Shown: positions 1 through 5,965 of the stretch, piece after piece
Layout: each line of letters opens with the position of its first letter
Position numbering within the stretch: position 1 is the first letter of the stretch
Source of the DNA: Dehalococcoidia bacterium
GTDB lineage: Bacteria; Chloroflexota; Dehalococcoidia; JACPQF01
Direction of reading: 5' to 3'
NCBI GenBank assembly: GCA_030650265.1
Contig: JAUSEJ010000681.1
Coordinates: forward strand, 1-11,631
Length of the DNA stretch: 11,631 nt
Notes under the pieces: model-generated
What the model saw: the letters and a program-made list of their open reading frames with translations, nothing else
Databases searched by the model: none
Told to the model about the DNA's origin: nothing
Made by a program: the position numbers and the translations under genes

Positions 1-121
1 CTATGTCTATGCCGACGCTAAGCAAAGCCCCGACACCAGCCGCGAAAGCACGCCGAATCACGGAATCCCGATCAGCCTGGTAGTGACGCATATAAACGTG
101 GGTATGAGAATCGACAATCAA
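1..121 (-). CDS. tatD: TatD family metal-dependent hydrolase, N-terminal fragment
   Basis: Only the first 40 codons are in the window; the gene runs off the left edge. The translation begins MIVDSHTHVYMRHYQADRDS and continues with an RRAFAAGVGALLSVGIDI stretch. The beta-strand ending in D-S-H-T-H gives the H-x-H metal pair (His6, His8) that opens the TatD-type TIM-barrel hydrolases. The following RDSVIRRAFAAGV segment matches the usual helix 1 and the VGIDI strand of that family. TatD enzymes are metal-dependent 3'-5' exonucleases/deoxyribonucleases in the cytoplasm. The start is a TTG one base after the metG stop codon, so translation is probably coupled to metG; tatD next to metG is a common bacterial arrangement. 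The Shine-Dalgarno sequence is weak. The family call is good. The exact subfamily cannot be judged from 40 residues. Confidence 0.82.
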   Translation of the reverse strand, partial: MIVDSHTHVYMRHYQADRDSVIRRAFAAGVGALLSVGIDI

Positions 122-122
122 A

Positions 123-1793
123 CTAAGAATGTCCCAGCTTTCTCGTTTCCGATTCGACGATATTTTCATCAAGTTTAACGAACAGCGGCGAAGGCTGTCC
201 CAACTCCTGACCAGGGGGGACAACGCTGATGTTCCACCCATCCTCTTCGATGGTTGTCACGAAACCAAGCGACTGCTGTAGCCTTTCCGAACTGAAAGGA
301 ATATAAGGAAACAAAATGGTCTTCAGGGAATTAATCACGGCGATAGCCACGTAAAGAGATGTTCCGGCTCTCTGCCTGTCTGTCTTGATCGTCTTCCAGG
401 GGGAGTTCTCTTCCAGGTAGCGATTCGCCTCCTGGGCCAGCCCCATAGCCTCTCGTAGCGCTTCTCTGAAGTGGCAGCCCGATAACAACTTATCGACAGA
501 CTGCATGGTGGACTTAGCCCTGGCAAGCATGGCATCGTCCCCTTCTTCGTAGGCACCGGGCGTCGGCACTTTGTGGTCATAATTCCGGTAGGTAAAGGTT
601 AGCACGCGATGAACAAGATTACCATAGGTAGCGACAAGCTCATCGTTGTTGCGCCGTACGAACTCGCTCCAGGAGAAGTCGCTGTCGGAAGTCTCGGGCG
701 CCGCCGCCGACAGCACATATCGAAGAGCATCCGGGTCGTAGCCATCGAGAACATCGTGCAACCAAACAGCCCAATTGCGGCTGGTGGAAATCTTTTGTCC
801 TTGAATAGTCATGTATTCGTTGGCCGGGATGTCATAAGGAAGATTCAAACCGCCGTAACCCATAAGCATAGCCGGCCATATCATTGTATGAAAAGGGATA
901 TTATCCTTGCCAATGAAATAGTAGCTCTTGCAGGTCTCTTGCCAGAACTCGCGCCACTTCTCTGGCTCTCCTACTTTGGCTGCCCATTCCTTGCTAGCCG
1001 AGAGATAGCCAATCACCGCCTCGAACCATACATAGATGCGCTTGCTTTCAAATCCAGCCACAGGCACCGACACACCCCATTCAATATCACGGGTTATCGG
1101 ACGATCTTTCAGCCCTTCCGAGAGATAGCGGGCAGTAAAGTTCTTGACGTTTGACCGCCAATGACTCTGCTTGTCGACCCATTCAAGCAAGTCCTGGTTA
1201 AAAGCAGTCAGACGCAAGAAGAAATGCTCTGTTTCACGTATGACAGGCGTACTACCGTCGAATTTGCACCTGGGATTGACGAGTTCTGTTGCATCGAGAG
1301 GCTTCCCGCAATTGTCGCACTGATCGCCCCTTGCTCCAAGATGCCCGCAGTTAGGACACTGTCCCTCCACGTACCGGTCGGGAAGAAAACGCCTGCAGGT
1401 GGGACAGAACGGCGAATTCATGGTGGCCGGGTAAATGTAGCCGTTATTCAACAAAGTCAAAAAGACATCATGTACGACCTCGCTATGGTTCTGAGTGCCG
1501 GTGCTGGTGTAGAGGTCAAAGGTAATGCCGAGGCTTTTCCACATGTCCATAAACAGACCGTGAAAGTGGGCGGCGACTTGAGCCGGCGTCTTGCCTTCTT
1601 GCTCGGCTCGGACAGTTATAGGCGTCCCATGTTGGTCGCTACCTGACACCATCAAGACCTCGTTGCCCTTCAGCCGGTGAAACCGGGCAAAGATGTCGGG
1701 GGGCAAGAAAGCTCCGGCAATTTGGCCGACATGAAGAGGGCCATTGGCATAGGGCCAGGCCACTCCGATGAATATTCGCTCGCTCAATAACAT
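123..1793 (-). CDS. metG: Methionine--tRNA ligase (MetRS)
   Basis: This class I aminoacyl-tRNA synthetase charges tRNA-Met and initiator tRNA with methionine in the cytoplasm. The 556 residues show the Rossmann start (FIGVAWPYANG, 8-18), the signature HIGH box in the variant form H21-V-G-Q24, GSDQHGTPI at 51-59, a zinc insertion and the KMSKS loop as K334-I-S-T-S338. In the zinc insertion the first knuckle is C130/C133/C146/C149. The second has C159/C162/C176, but Asp179 sits where a fourth Cys is often found. An alpha-helical anticodon domain follows (about 370-510). There is no C-terminal EMAP/tRNA-binding domain, so this is the short form. ATG at 1793 is preceded by GAGG only 3 bases away. 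An in-frame TTG at 1787 has 9-base spacing and gives MSERIFIGVAW, a typical family N-terminus, so the true start may be 1787. The gene lies 72 bases after the longer rsmI reading and has its own promoter-like sequence. Confidence 0.97.
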   Translation of the reverse strand: MLLSERIFIGVAWPYANGPLHVGQIAGAFLPPDIFARFHRLKGNEVLMVSGSDQHGTPITVRAEQEGKTPAQVAAHFHGLFMDMWKSLGITFDLYTSTGTQNHSEVVHDVFLTLLNNGYIYPATMNSPFCPTCRRFLPDRYVEGQCPNCGHLGARGDQCDNCGKPLDATELVNPRCKFDGSTPVIRETEHFFLRLTAFNQDLLEWVDKQSHWRSNVKNFTARYLSEGLKDRPITRDIEWGVSVPVAGFESKRIYVWFEAVIGYLSASKEWAAKVGEPEKWREFWQETCKSYYFIGKDNIPFHTMIWPAMLMGYGGLNLPYDIPANEYMTIQGQKISTSRNWAVWLHDVLDGYDPDALRYVLSAAAPETSDSDFSWSEFVRRNNDELVATYGNLVHRVLTFTYRNYDHKVPTPGAYEEGDDAMLARAKSTMQSVDKLLSGCHFREALREAMGLAQEANRYLEENSPWKTIKTDRQRAGTSLYVAIAVINSLKTILFPYIPFSSERLQQSLGFVTTIEEDGWNISVVPPGQELGQPSPLFVKLDENIVESETRKLGHS

Positions 1794-1831
1794 TGTCCTC
1801 GCGTTGATCGCCCGGGTAAAATTCCGCTTTC

Positions 1832-1860
1832 ATTCTACCACAGAGGACGAAGAAAAACAA
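1832..1860 (-). promoter_or_regulatory. Candidate sigma-70 promoter for metG
   Basis: Reading the minus strand, TTGTTT (1860-1855; 4 of 6 against TTGACA) is followed after exactly 17 bases by TAGAAT (1837-1832; 5 of 6 against TATAAT). Transcription would start near 1825, leaving a leader of about 30 bases before metG. The site sits in the intergenic gap between rsmI and metG, so metG-tatD could be transcribed separately from rsmI. The T-rich stretch is short, so chance similarity is possible. Confidence 0.4.
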
Positions 1861-1865
1861 AGCCG

Positions 1866-2678
1866 CTACGCTTGCTTAAGCCAAAGCCTGTACAATTCCT
1901 TCCGACGGAAGCCAGATACCTCGGCCACTCTCGCCGCCGACTCTCGCGCCCCGAGTCCTTGTTCCCGGCAAGCCTCAAGCATCCCGACTATCTCCTCCAG
2001 TGAAAGAGACTCGGGCTCTCCGGTGACTCCTTCAATTACAATTGTGAACTCCCCCCTTGGCTCTCTAAAATAGGCGATAGCCTCCTGTACCGTGCCTCTG
2101 AATATTTCCTCGTGCAGCTTTGTAAGCTCGCGACAGGCGGCAATGCGGCGATTACCAAGTGCCTGCAAGATAGTTTCGAGGGAGGCGCTGACCCTATGAG
2201 GCGCCTCAAAGGCCACAAGAGTTCGGGTTTCCCTAGCAACGGACTCAAGAAAGCTTCGACGAACACTGGCTCGACGAGGCAGGAACCCGAGGTAAATAAA
2301 CTGATCGGTTGGCAGGCCTGACGCCGCCAGGGCAGTGATGACGGCAGAGGGACCGGGAATGGGAACAACGGAGATCCCTCTAGCCGCCGCCTCGCGTACG
2401 AGTTCGAAACCAGGATCGCTAATTCCCGGCATGCCCGCTTCAGAGACGAGGGCTACGTCTTTCACAGCGGCCAGGCCAAGCAGGTAGTCCAGCTTGGCCA
2501 GCTTGTTGTGCTCGTAATAACTAGTCAGAGGCGTCTTGATATCGAAATGGGAGAGAAGAAGAGCTGTCTTTCTGGTATCCTCAGCGGCTATGACGTCCGC
2601 CTCGTGGAGGGTACGCAGTGCCCTCAGTGTAATATCCTCCAGGTTTCCTATCGGGGTAGCGACCACGTAGAGAGGCAT
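1866..2678 (-). CDS. rsmI: 16S rRNA 2'-O-ribose C1402 methyltransferase RsmI
   Basis: RsmI uses S-adenosylmethionine to methylate the 2'-hydroxyl of C1402 in the decoding centre of 16S rRNA. The 270-residue product has the tetrapyrrole-methylase fold signature of the family: LYVVATPIGNLEDITLRAL (3-21), AAEDTRKTALLL (31-42), the glycine-rich SEAGMPGISDPG (79-90), and the VPIPGPSAV loop (105-113) that lines the SAM pocket. The C-terminal helical region resembles the small RsmI C-terminal domain. A longer reading starts at 2699, but that ATG has no Shine-Dalgarno sequence. The ATG at 2678 has GGAG 8 bases upstream and begins MPLYVVATPIGN, matching the family, so I chose 2678. The gene follows the UGSC partner gene on the same strand after a gap of about 125 bases, in which I see no convincing terminator or promoter. 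Confidence 0.96.
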   Translation of the reverse strand: MPLYVVATPIGNLEDITLRALRTLHEADVIAAEDTRKTALLLSHFDIKTPLTSYYEHNKLAKLDYLLGLAAVKDVALVSEAGMPGISDPGFELVREAAARGISVVPIPGPSAVITALAASGLPTDQFIYLGFLPRRASVRRSFLESVARETRTLVAFEAPHRVSASLETILQALGNRRIAACRELTKLHEEIFRGTVQEAIAYFREPRGEFTIVIEGVTGEPESLSLEEIVGMLEACREQGLGARESAARVAEVSGFRRKELYRLWLKQA

Positions 2679-2803
2679 AAGAAATGCTCCGCTAGCCATT
2701 GTGTTCAGTCGATAATTGCGGACGGTAGTTCAAGACCCGAAATGAATCCCTCCGACAGACGGACGAACGGGCCGGGACACACGCGCCGGGCGCAATCAAC
2801 TGC

Positions 2804-3847
2804 CTAGCGGTTGCCGGGAACATGAATTGATTTAGTCACCGCTCTGGTGTCGGCGAACGTAGGGCAGGTGGTAGTATGGAGGCCACCAGAACCGCCAGCG
2901 ACAATAACCATAAGATCATCGGGCTTATAACAGAGCAGAACTTTGCCGTCCAATACACGATCTGCAGCCAGTTGAGCCTTTTGCTGGCCCCGTGGGAAAA
3001 GGTCTAACGGGATGCGGGCTTCCTCCCAAATAATTCTCTTGACATCGGCCTTCGACAAACCCGCCTGGCTGAATACGGAGGCGTGATGCGGACAGAGGAT
3101 GATGAGGGGCTCACCAGCATCCGGCACGACGATGTTATTGCACCCCATCGAGTTCATGGAGTTTGCGATGACAGTCAGGATTGAGCGGGCATTCTGGCCA
3201 TGTACGATTACATTGTTGGTGCCAGCAGCGCCGACCACTGTAACGGCGCTCTGATCCCGGGAGAATCCCCGCTCGTTGTGGAGGGGCTCCCAGGGATTCT
3301 CCTCCTCATTCTCACCCAGACAAAAGGTGAATTTGCCGGGTTGGCCAAGCGTGGCCTTATCCACCGTGCCCGGTATGGCGCCGCCGACGTTAAGCAGCAC
3401 CAGGCGCAGGGCACGCCCGATAGTAGCATTGGCCCGGCATCCCTGTCCGAGAGCGTTCGCATTGGAGTTGATTCCAAGCTGATCGCGAATGGGACCATTG
3501 ATGATGAGGAGCGGAGCAGCGGGATTAGTCGTACACTGAATGCCATTCAAATTGAATTCAGGTTCCATAATCGCTTCCACTGCCGCTAGCAAGACCGGAA
3601 AATATTCAGGTCGACAGCCAGCCATAACGGCATTGATGGCCAGCTTCTCAATCGTTGCAACGCCGAATCCAGGAGGAATCTCCGCAACAACTTCCTCGGG
3701 TTCGCGACCGACATATTTCACGAAGGCCATTACGCGTTCTTCGGTAGGCGGTATGATGGGAAGGCCATCAGTCCAACCCCATTCATACGCCTGCTCGAAC
3801 AACACGTCTATAGATTCAGAAACCGTGACTCGTCGTGAAGCTAGCAT
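2804..3847 (-). CDS. Uncharacterised protein, partner of the UGSC selenoprotein
   Basis: I do not recognise a characterised function. The 347-residue product has no signal peptide or obvious membrane segment and is probably cytoplasmic. Visible landmarks are WGWTDGLPIIPPTEERV (23-39), a hydrophobic core with NGIQCTTNPAAPLLIINGP (101-119), GQGCRANATIGRALRLV (135-150), FCLGENEEENPWEPLHNERGF (175-195), ILCPHHASVF (250-259) and a glycine-rich end GGSGGLHTTTCPTFADTRAVTKSI (318-341). There are eight cysteines (78, 105, 137, 176, 236, 252, 306, 328), many within these motif-like stretches, plus a His-His pair, suggesting metal binding or thiol chemistry. The frame stays open upstream to 4021, but that part overlaps the selenoprotein on the same strand. 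ATG 3847 has GGAGG 8 bases upstream and is the likely start. It begins 25 bases after the selenoprotein stop, so the two form an operon. From memory, WTDGLP-type proteins often neighbour UGSC genes; this was not checked here. Confidence 0.85.
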   Translation of the reverse strand: MLASRRVTVSESIDVLFEQAYEWGWTDGLPIIPPTEERVMAFVKYVGREPEEVVAEIPPGFGVATIEKLAINAVMAGCRPEYFPVLLAAVEAIMEPEFNLNGIQCTTNPAAPLLIINGPIRDQLGINSNANALGQGCRANATIGRALRLVLLNVGGAIPGTVDKATLGQPGKFTFCLGENEEENPWEPLHNERGFSRDQSAVTVVGAAGTNNVIVHGQNARSILTVIANSMNSMGCNNIVVPDAGEPLIILCPHHASVFSQAGLSKADVKRIIWEEARIPLDLFPRGQQKAQLAADRVLDGKVLLCYKPDDLMVIVAGGSGGLHTTTCPTFADTRAVTKSIHVPGNR

Positions 3848-3872
3848 GAATGCTTCCTCCCGCCATTCTTCT

Positions 3873-4403
3873 TCAACGCCCAATAATTGCTGATACGATC
3901 TGGTCAAAGACTTCGTCTGAGATCCGCAGTACATCCGCCTCGGGGATAGTGTCGAAAGGATGGGGAACAACGACCATGGGCAAGTTCGGCATACCTTTGG
4001 CCTTTCTCGACGTTTCCGCAAGCGGCAGGAAATACTGCGTGACTACCGTTACAGTAGGGGTCCCTCGCTTCTCGAGTTCGATTCCGTCGTGGATACTCCA
4101 CGTGGTGCAGGAGCCTCAGTTACCCAACCCGTTGATGACGACCTGGCACTTTTCCGCTAGCTCTTCAATTTGTTTGGTAGCGGGGCTGCTCTTGTTCTTC
4201 TTGAGATAGATGGCTCCGCTCACCCCATAGCGCTCAGCCAATCGTTTCTGTACTACATCGATAAGGAGGCCAAAACTCCACCAACCGTTATCCAGATAAC
4301 CGACTGTTATCCCCTTCAAATCAGTCGGGCGACTGGCCAATCGCGTACTGGCGCTTTTCGGCAGCGCAACCGGATCCAAGATAATGACTTCCGACTCGCT
4401 CAT
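3873..4403 (-). CDS. UGSC family selenoprotein with in-frame UGA selenocysteine
   Basis: Conventional reading sees two fragments separated by TGA at 4118-4116. Read through as selenocysteine, the frame gives a 176-residue protein in which U96-G-S-C99 follows VINGLGN. This is exactly the motif that names the UGSC (seleno)protein family, and a U-x-x-C box resembles the C-x-x-C redox site of thioredoxin-fold proteins. The downstream half is clearly coding: TTWSIHDGIELEKRGTP (100-116), a TVTVVTQYF strand, and NLPMVVVPHPF (139-149), ending IIGR before a TGA at 3875-3873. The N-terminal half includes GITVGYLDNGWWSFGLLIDVV (31-51). No signal peptide or membrane helix is seen. ATG 4403 has AGGAGG 6 bases upstream; a TTG at 4409 directly abuts that site and is unlikely. 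Substrate and exact reaction are unknown. The host must also encode SelA/SelB/SelC/SelD outside this window. Confidence 0.9.
4084..4118 (-). promoter_or_regulatory. Candidate bacterial SECIS element with its UGA codon
   Basis: Minus-strand RNA immediately 3' of the UGA (4118-4116) forms CGUGGA-GUA-UCCACG: six perfect pairs (4102-4097 with 4093-4088) closing a three-base loop that begins with G-U. Two further C-G pairs (4105-4104 with 4085-4084) extend it across a small internal loop. The loop G is separated from the UGA by 19 bases. A short stem, a small apical loop with G among its first bases, and this distance fit the known bacterial SECIS model recognised by SelB. No RNA folding program was run. 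Confidence 0.75.
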
Positions 4404-4409
4404 TTCCAA

Positions 4410-4415
4410 CCTCCT
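4410..4415 (-). promoter_or_regulatory. Ribosome binding site deciding the selenoprotein start
   Basis: AGGAGG on the minus strand, followed by TTGGAA and then ATG at 4403. The 6-base spacing supports ATG 4403 and excludes the upstream in-frame TTG at 4409, which would have zero spacing. Confidence 0.8.
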
Positions 4416-4496
4416 GATAGTGACTTAGATAAACCAAACGTTAACGCAGGTGGCCACTCCCAATCCAGTTTACGATGAGCTGTCCCTGCGCAAAAT

Positions 4497-4525
4497 AGGC
4501 TATCACTTATAGTCATGCTTGTCAA
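4497..4525 (-). promoter_or_regulatory. Candidate promoter of the UGSC selenoprotein operon
   Basis: On the minus strand a perfect TTGACA (4525-4520) is followed after 17 bases by TAGCCT (4502-4497). That -10 keeps the three most conserved positions (TA....T) but is otherwise weak. Transcription would start near 4490, leaving a leader of roughly 85 bases before ATG 4403. The weak -10 combined with a strong -35 would suit activator dependence; that is inference. Confidence 0.45.
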
Positions 4526-4558
4526 CTGATTACCGGCAGTCTCGCAAAAGCATGCTTT
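4514..4558. repeat. Direct repeat CATGCTT flanking the divergent promoters
   Basis: CATGCTT occurs at 4514-4520 and again at 4552-4558, 38 bases apart start to start. The first copy abuts the -35 box of the minus-strand promoter (TTGACAAGCATG on that strand). The second runs into the -35 box of the plus-strand promoter (CATGCTTTGACA). Repeats placed at both -35 boxes could be binding sites for a shared regulator, although short repeats can arise by chance. Confidence 0.4.
4547..4558. repeat. 12-bp perfect palindrome AAAGCATGCTTT
   Basis: A perfect dyad whose last two bases are the first two of the plus-strand -35 box (TTGACA, 4557-4562). A dimeric regulator bound here would contact or block RNA polymerase at the gcvH promoter. 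No regulator family can be named from the site alone. Confidence 0.45.
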
Positions 4559-4585
4559 GACATCGCCTGGCCATTTTGATATACT
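4557..4585 (+). promoter_or_regulatory. Strong sigma-70-type promoter of gcvH-lipM
   Basis: TTGACA (4557-4562, perfect) and TATACT (4580-4585, 5 of 6) are separated by exactly 17 bases. Transcription would start near 4592, giving a leader of about 95 bases before the gcvH TTG. The leader could form a small hairpin (GCGAC near 4598 with GTCGC near 4617), but I see no known riboswitch, including the glycine aptamer, in it. Confidence 0.75.
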
Positions 4586-4591
4586 GCCAGG
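4566..4591. promoter_or_regulatory. Candidate operator: inverted repeat enclosing the gcvH -10 box
   Basis: CCTGGC (4566-4571) and GCCAGG (4586-4591) are perfect inverted 6-base arms separated by 14 bases that include the -10 TATACT. A further CCAGGC lies at 4603-4608, just after the predicted start of transcription. Placement over the -10 and start site is typical of a repressor operator. The arms are short, so the call is tentative. Confidence 0.35.
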
Positions 4592-4673
4592 GACTGAGGC
4601 GACCAGGCAATAGAGCGTCGCGCCTTGGCAATCATTTCGGAGCCAGATTATCCCACAACGTATTTCCCAAAGA

Positions 4674-4678
4674 GGAGG
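4674..4678 (+). promoter_or_regulatory. Ribosome binding site fixing the gcvH TTG start
   Basis: GGAGG inside AGAGGAGGAAGAG, 9 bases before TTG 4688. It shows that the upstream in-frame ATG at 4625 is not the start: that ATG would add a 21-residue extension not found in H proteins and lacks its own site. Confidence 0.75.
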
Positions 4679-4687
4679 AAGAGTAGA

Positions 4688-5071
4688 TTGTCTAACGTTC
4701 CCAATGATCTCAAGTACACCAAAGGGCATAGCTGGGTCAAGGCCGATGGCGACCTGGCGACAGTAGGAATTTCGGATTTCGCCCAGGACACGTTAGGCTC
4801 GATTCTGCTGTTCGAACTGACTGGCGAAGGATCGACCGTCACGCAAGGGCAACCTCTCGGCACTGTCGAGTCCGACAAGGCTACCTCGGACGTCATCTCT
4901 CCCGTCAGTGGCGAAATCATCGAAATCAACGAGAATGTCACCAGCGCCCCAGAGAAGGCAAACGACGATCCATACGGCGAAGGATGGCTTGTAAAAGTGC
5001 GTATGAGCGATCCCGATGAGCTGAGTAACCTCATGTCCGCTGACGAGTTCGAGAAGTTTATCTCGGCGTAG
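4688..5071 (+). CDS. gcvH: Glycine cleavage system H protein (lipoyl carrier)
   Basis: GcvH carries the lipoyl arm that receives the aminomethyl group from glycine decarboxylase (P protein) and presents it to the T protein. In many Gram-positives it is also the hub from which lipoyl groups pass to other enzymes. The 127-residue product has the family's usual length. LKYTKGHSWVK (8-18) opens the sandwich fold, VGISDFAQDTLGSILLFELT (26-45) is the core, and E61-S-D-K64-A-T-S-D holds the lipoylated Lys64. DPYGEGWLVKV (94-104) closes the domain. TTG at 4688 is chosen because of its GGAGG and because it gives MSNVPNDLKYTKGHSW. No gcvT or gcvP is in the window. The gene is first in a two-gene operon, 12 bases before lipM, driven by a near-consensus promoter. 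Confidence 0.96.
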   Translation: MSNVPNDLKYTKGHSWVKADGDLATVGISDFAQDTLGSILLFELTGEGSTVTQGQPLGTVESDKATSDVISPVSGEIIEINENVTSAPEKANDDPYGEGWLVKVRMSDPDELSNLMSADEFEKFISA

Positions 5072-5083
5072 CCGGGATCTAAA

Positions 5084-5899
5084 ATGGATATTTGGCGTCT
5101 TCTCGACACTGGCAGGGCTACGGGAGCCCTCAACATGGCTATCGACGAGGCCGTAGCGACTTTACACGGTCGGGGTGTATCGCCGCCGACGATTCGCTTC
5201 TATGGCTGGAATCCAGCCTGCCTTTCGATTGGCTATTTCCAGCCAATCGAGCGCGAGGTCGAGATTGAGGTCTGCCGCGCAGAGGGAATCGACGTAGTAA
5301 GACGCCCGACCGGTGGTCGGGCCGTCCTTCACGACGATGAACTGACCTATAGCCTCATTGCGATGGAGCAGGAACCGCGAATCGCTGGCGGGGTTACCGA
5401 GTCGTATCGAAAGATCAGCGCCGGAATATTGGCCGGATTGACAAGACTCTCGGTCGTCGCTGATATGGCTCCTGGTCGCGGCGGGCAGCATGACCATCTT
5501 CACTCAGCCGCCTGCTTCGATTCTGCCTCCAGCTATGAGGTCACCGTAGGTGGCAAGAAACTCGTCGGCAGCGCTCAGGTACGCCGGGGCGGCGTCGTTC
5601 TACAGCACGGATCCCTTCTCCTGAGCTTCGATAGCAACAAGCTACTTTCTCTCCTCAAGTTGACTGTGTCTGATCGGTCGAACTTGAAGGACGAGCTCGA
5701 TAAAAAAGTGACGTCCATGGCCTCAATCGCCGGCTGGCGGCAGGAGTTCTCAGATGTTGCTGAGGCGCTGCGGTGCGGCTTCGAGCAAGCACTGGCTATC
5801 CTTTTGGCGGTAGGCCCGTTGACCAATGAAGAGGAGGACCTTGCCAACAAACTCCTCGCCGATAAGTATACCAGATCAGAATGGAATTTCCGGCGCTAG
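5084..5899 (+). CDS. lipM: Octanoyltransferase LipM-type (BPL/LplA/LipB fold)
   Basis: The 271-residue product belongs to the biotin/lipoyl ligase fold. It shows RFYGWNPACLSIGYFQ (38-53), the binding loop RRPTGGRAVLHDDELTYS (73-90), ACFDSASSYEVTVGGKKLVGSAQVRRGGVVLQHGSLLL (143-180) and a C-terminal KYTRSEWNF. Cys144 in the A-C-F context matches the catalytic cysteine of LipM/LipL amidotransferases, which E. coli-type LplA ligases lack. The conserved Lys (158-159) in GGKKLVGSAQ is also present. LipM moves octanoate from acyl carrier protein to GcvH, the first step of lipoate assembly before LipA adds sulfur. Location 12 bases downstream of gcvH strongly supports that substrate. A lipoate ligase or LipL-type relay enzyme is the main alternative. 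The ATG at 5084 has only a weak ribosome site, so translation may be coupled to gcvH. The 66 bases to the convergent rodA hold no obvious terminator. Confidence 0.88.
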   Translation: MDIWRLLDTGRATGALNMAIDEAVATLHGRGVSPPTIRFYGWNPACLSIGYFQPIEREVEIEVCRAEGIDVVRRPTGGRAVLHDDELTYSLIAMEQEPRIAGGVTESYRKISAGILAGLTRLSVVADMAPGRGGQHDHLHSAACFDSASSYEVTVGGKKLVGSAQVRRGGVVLQHGSLLLSFDSNKLLSLLKLTVSDRSNLKDELDKKVTSMASIAGWRQEFSDVAEALRCGFEQALAILLAVGPLTNEEEDLANKLLADKYTRSEWNFRR

Positions 5900-5965
5900 C
5901 CGAACGCCGATTGTCACTGAAATTCATCCTGCCCGATAGAGCGCAGATTCACAAATTGGGAGCGG

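Noticed and set aside
609..1646. Two long plus-strand ORFs opposite metG (609-1154 and 1161-1646)
   Set aside because: They are antisense to a clear metG coding frame, show no recognisable domain, and lack ribosome sites.
2700..2803. Terminator or promoter between the UGSC partner gene and rsmI
   Set aside because: GC-rich self-complementary stretches are present (GCGCCCGGCGC), but the loop would be too small and no T-run follows; no -35/-10 pair with proper spacing was found.
3848..4021. 58-residue N-terminal extension of the UGSC partner protein
   Set aside because: It overlaps the C-terminal half of the selenoprotein in another frame, has low-complexity basic composition, and the ATG at 3847 has its own well-spaced GGAGG.
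4116..4118. Nonsense mutation making the UGSC gene a pseudogene
   Set aside because: The codon is exactly UGA at the U of U-G-S-C, the frame continues intact to a sensible stop, and a SECIS-like hairpin follows at the right distance.
4593..4687. Glycine riboswitch in the gcvH leader
   Set aside because: The leader is only about 95 bases and I could not find the conserved glycine aptamer features; only a weak 5-bp hairpin is visible.
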